Below, one piece after another: positions 62,183-64,000 of a stretch of DNA of 64,000 nucleotides. Source of the stretch: Hybos culiciformis. Its lineage: Eukaryota > Arthropoda > Insecta > Diptera > Hybotidae. The stretch is taken from assembly GCA_964007475.1 (NCBI GenBank), contig OZ023275.1, forward strand, positions 32,183,619 through 32,247,618. The letters are read 5' to 3'. A program made the translations under genes and the position numbers. Each line of letters begins with the position of its first letter. Within the stretch, counting starts at the first letter, position 1. The notes under the pieces were generated by a model, which did no database searches, was not told where the DNA came from, and saw only the letters and a list, made by a program, of their open reading frames with translations.

Positions 62183-62568
62183 GAGGGAGTTGAAAACAAT
62201 ACATTTACAATGAAAAAAATAAACAAAAAAGTTCAAAATGAAGCAAGGAAATAAAATTTAATTAATACGGAAGTAAATTTATTTCTCGAAATGATTTCAA
62301 ACCGGATGATTTAAGATCAGCTAATTCCTAAAATATTAAAAAAAAATTTGTAATTTTTCCAAAAAAAATTATTCATTTTCTTTTTTGCAAAAAAAAAAAT
62401 CGAATAATTTTTTTTTATTATTTTAGGAACTAATGGTCTTCTTAAATTTTATTTAATTTTATTTTTAATTATTAAAAAAAATAATAATAATTTTATAATT
62501 ATTTTTTTTTATAATTAAAAATAAAATCAAATAATAATTATATAATTATAAATTATATTTACAATAAA
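62183..62568. other. AT-rich spacer
   Basis: Homopolymer-rich; nothing recognised. Confidence 0.4.
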
Positions 62569-62910
62569 CAGGCTCAGACGCCGTCAAAAAAATAAGCCGA
62601 GCCGTCGTCGCGCCGCGTCTTTTTTCGATTAGTCGTCGTCGTTGAATTTTACGGGGCTGGTCGTGGATTTGCGCCGTAAGAATTTGCTTCAAAAATTAGG
62701 AAAAACATTTTTTTTTTCCTTTTTTGGTTTGATTTTTTTAGCAAAAAAAATTTTTTTTCGGAATAAAAATTTTTTTTTTTTGAGAAAAAAATTTTTTTTT
62801 GGGAAAAAATTTGAGTCGACTGACTGTGACGTCGCCGCGCGGTCGTCACGTTTTCACAGCTCAGTCGCGATAAGTCGTCGTCGTGAAAAAATCCACGGCG
62901 TCTGAGTCTG
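62569..62910. mobile_element. hAT-type MITE
   Basis: Ends CAGGCTCAGACGCCGT and ACGGCGTCTGAGTCTG are 16-base inverted repeats with one change, starting with the hAT-typical CAG, and flanked by an exact 8-base duplication ACAATAAA (62561-62568 and 62911-62918). Interior is rich in GTCGTC and in poly-T/poly-A. Non-coding. Confidence 0.88.
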
Positions 62911-64000
62911 ACAATAAATAATCTCCTTGTTGCTGCCATTTTCCTCGTTTGTTGATAAAAGAAAAAAAAATTCTTACTTGACATTTGACAATTGACAGCA
63001 AACTTTATAATGACAACAAAGATATTTTCAGGGTTACCATTGTTCTCGTTTAAAAATTTAGTAGTAGAGGTTCGAAGATCCTTTAAAAATAGTAGATTGA
63101 AACACATGTTAAGAAAATTCATCGACTGATCGACTGGCCGCTTTTTAGAAAAAAAAAAATAGCCGCGTATTTTTTTATTGGTTCCTTTTTTTTTTTTTTG
63201 TTTGCTCAGAGGGAAAATATAGATTAGCTCAGAGCGAAAATATAGATTTTTAGCATTATAAACTAAGCTTTGTTTGATATGATGCATGTGAGAGGTATAC
63301 ATTTGCAATTTTTTTTTTTTTTTTGTATTTGTCTGTATTGAAATATTGTGAGTGTGAGTGATATTATTTTTGTTTATAGTATTACGTAAAATTATGTAAA
63401 TACAATATAGAGCAATGTAAATACAATTTACATCACAGGGAAATGTAAATACAATTTACATTCCTCTATAATTGCATGTGTATTGATGCATGTAATGGAC
63501 CATTTACCGAGCTAAATTTGCGAATGTAAATACAACTTACCGAAGCCATGCGCATTAAAAATTATTTTTAATTAATTTTAGGAACATTAAAATGAAATAT
63601 TATCATTTCATTTTTTAAAAAAAAAAACAATAACCACTAAAAATCCATCTGTAGGTAGTTAGGTTAGGAAAAAAATTTTCCTAGAACGGATTTTTATTTT
63701 ATTTTGGACATTTAAAATTAATTTTTTTTAATAAACTAATAAAAAACTTATTTTTTATTAATTTATCTTCATTATTATTGAATTTAAATTTATTTTTAAT
63801 GTTTAAAACAAAACAAAAATCACTACCGACCAACATAGCGAACAAAACTTTTAAAACTAGTGGGAATTTTTTATTTATTATCCCTACGAAAAGTTTTGTT
63901 TACATTTCAACTACACGGCTGATAAATCTTAGAGCCCGTTCCCAAACTGAGACTATTTTAGAAACTAAAAAATTTTTTTAATTTCTAGAATTTCTAGTTT
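62911..64000. repeat. AT-rich end of window with a short tandem repeat
   Basis: AATGTAAATACAATTTAC-like units recur at about 63395, 63414, 63443 and 63514. No gene seen in this stretch. Confidence 0.55.

Noticed and set aside
62649..63308. 219-codon minus-strand open frame
   Set aside because: Runs of Phe/Lys from poly-T and poly-A, overlaps a hAT MITE, no domain features.

Overview
The window looks like AT-rich nuclear DNA of an insect or other arthropod. The host genes have short introns with GT..AG borders, the closest animal counterparts of both genes are well-known eukaryotic proteins, a mitochondrial small-subunit rRNA fragment sits in the nuclear DNA, and one retrotransposon ends in the insect-type telomere motif (CCTAA)n. 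Most of the sequence is transposable elements, many nested inside each other. I cannot name the species.

Layout: (1) 1-2506, 3' end of a Ty3/gypsy element with its 3' LTR. (2) 2546-15503, plus strand, fourteen exons covering roughly the second half of a USP34/puf-type deubiquitinase; intron 10 holds a 5-kb APE-type non-LTR retrotransposon (about 7900-13208). (3) 15504-17063, an intergenic gap with a foldback repeat. (4) 17064-32575, minus strand, eight exons of an ABCA-family lipid-type ABC transporter. Its introns hold a decayed LOA/R1-like non-LTR element with a (CCTAA)n tail (17955-21999), a terminal-inverted-repeat element (24127-27050) carrying a 1.9-kb repeat, and an internally deleted gypsy element with two nearly identical LTRs (27690-31502). 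(5) 32652-33727, a small P-like element coding for a THAP protein. (6) 33728-64000, no host gene that I can recognise: stacked foldback/MULE-like, hAT, Harbinger, Helentron-like and palindromic elements, a complete and apparently intact Ty1/copia element (48344-53160), and a nuclear mitochondrial rRNA copy (55345-55605).

The two host genes converge tail to tail about 1.5 kb apart. Both carry coding lesions: an in-frame TAG and two frameshifts in the deubiquitinase, one frameshift in the transporter. Both also lack the C-terminal part expected for their families. They may be recently dead genes, genes broken by a rearrangement, or genes with uncorrected assembly errors; the sequence alone does not decide. 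The most notable element-level observations are the P-like element that encodes a spliced THAP-only protein (KP-repressor-like architecture), a three-deep nest with target duplications at each level and a matching empty site elsewhere in the window, the tail-to-tail 3-kb inverted dimer at 37235-40273, and the Helentron/HINE-like 1.9-kb family.
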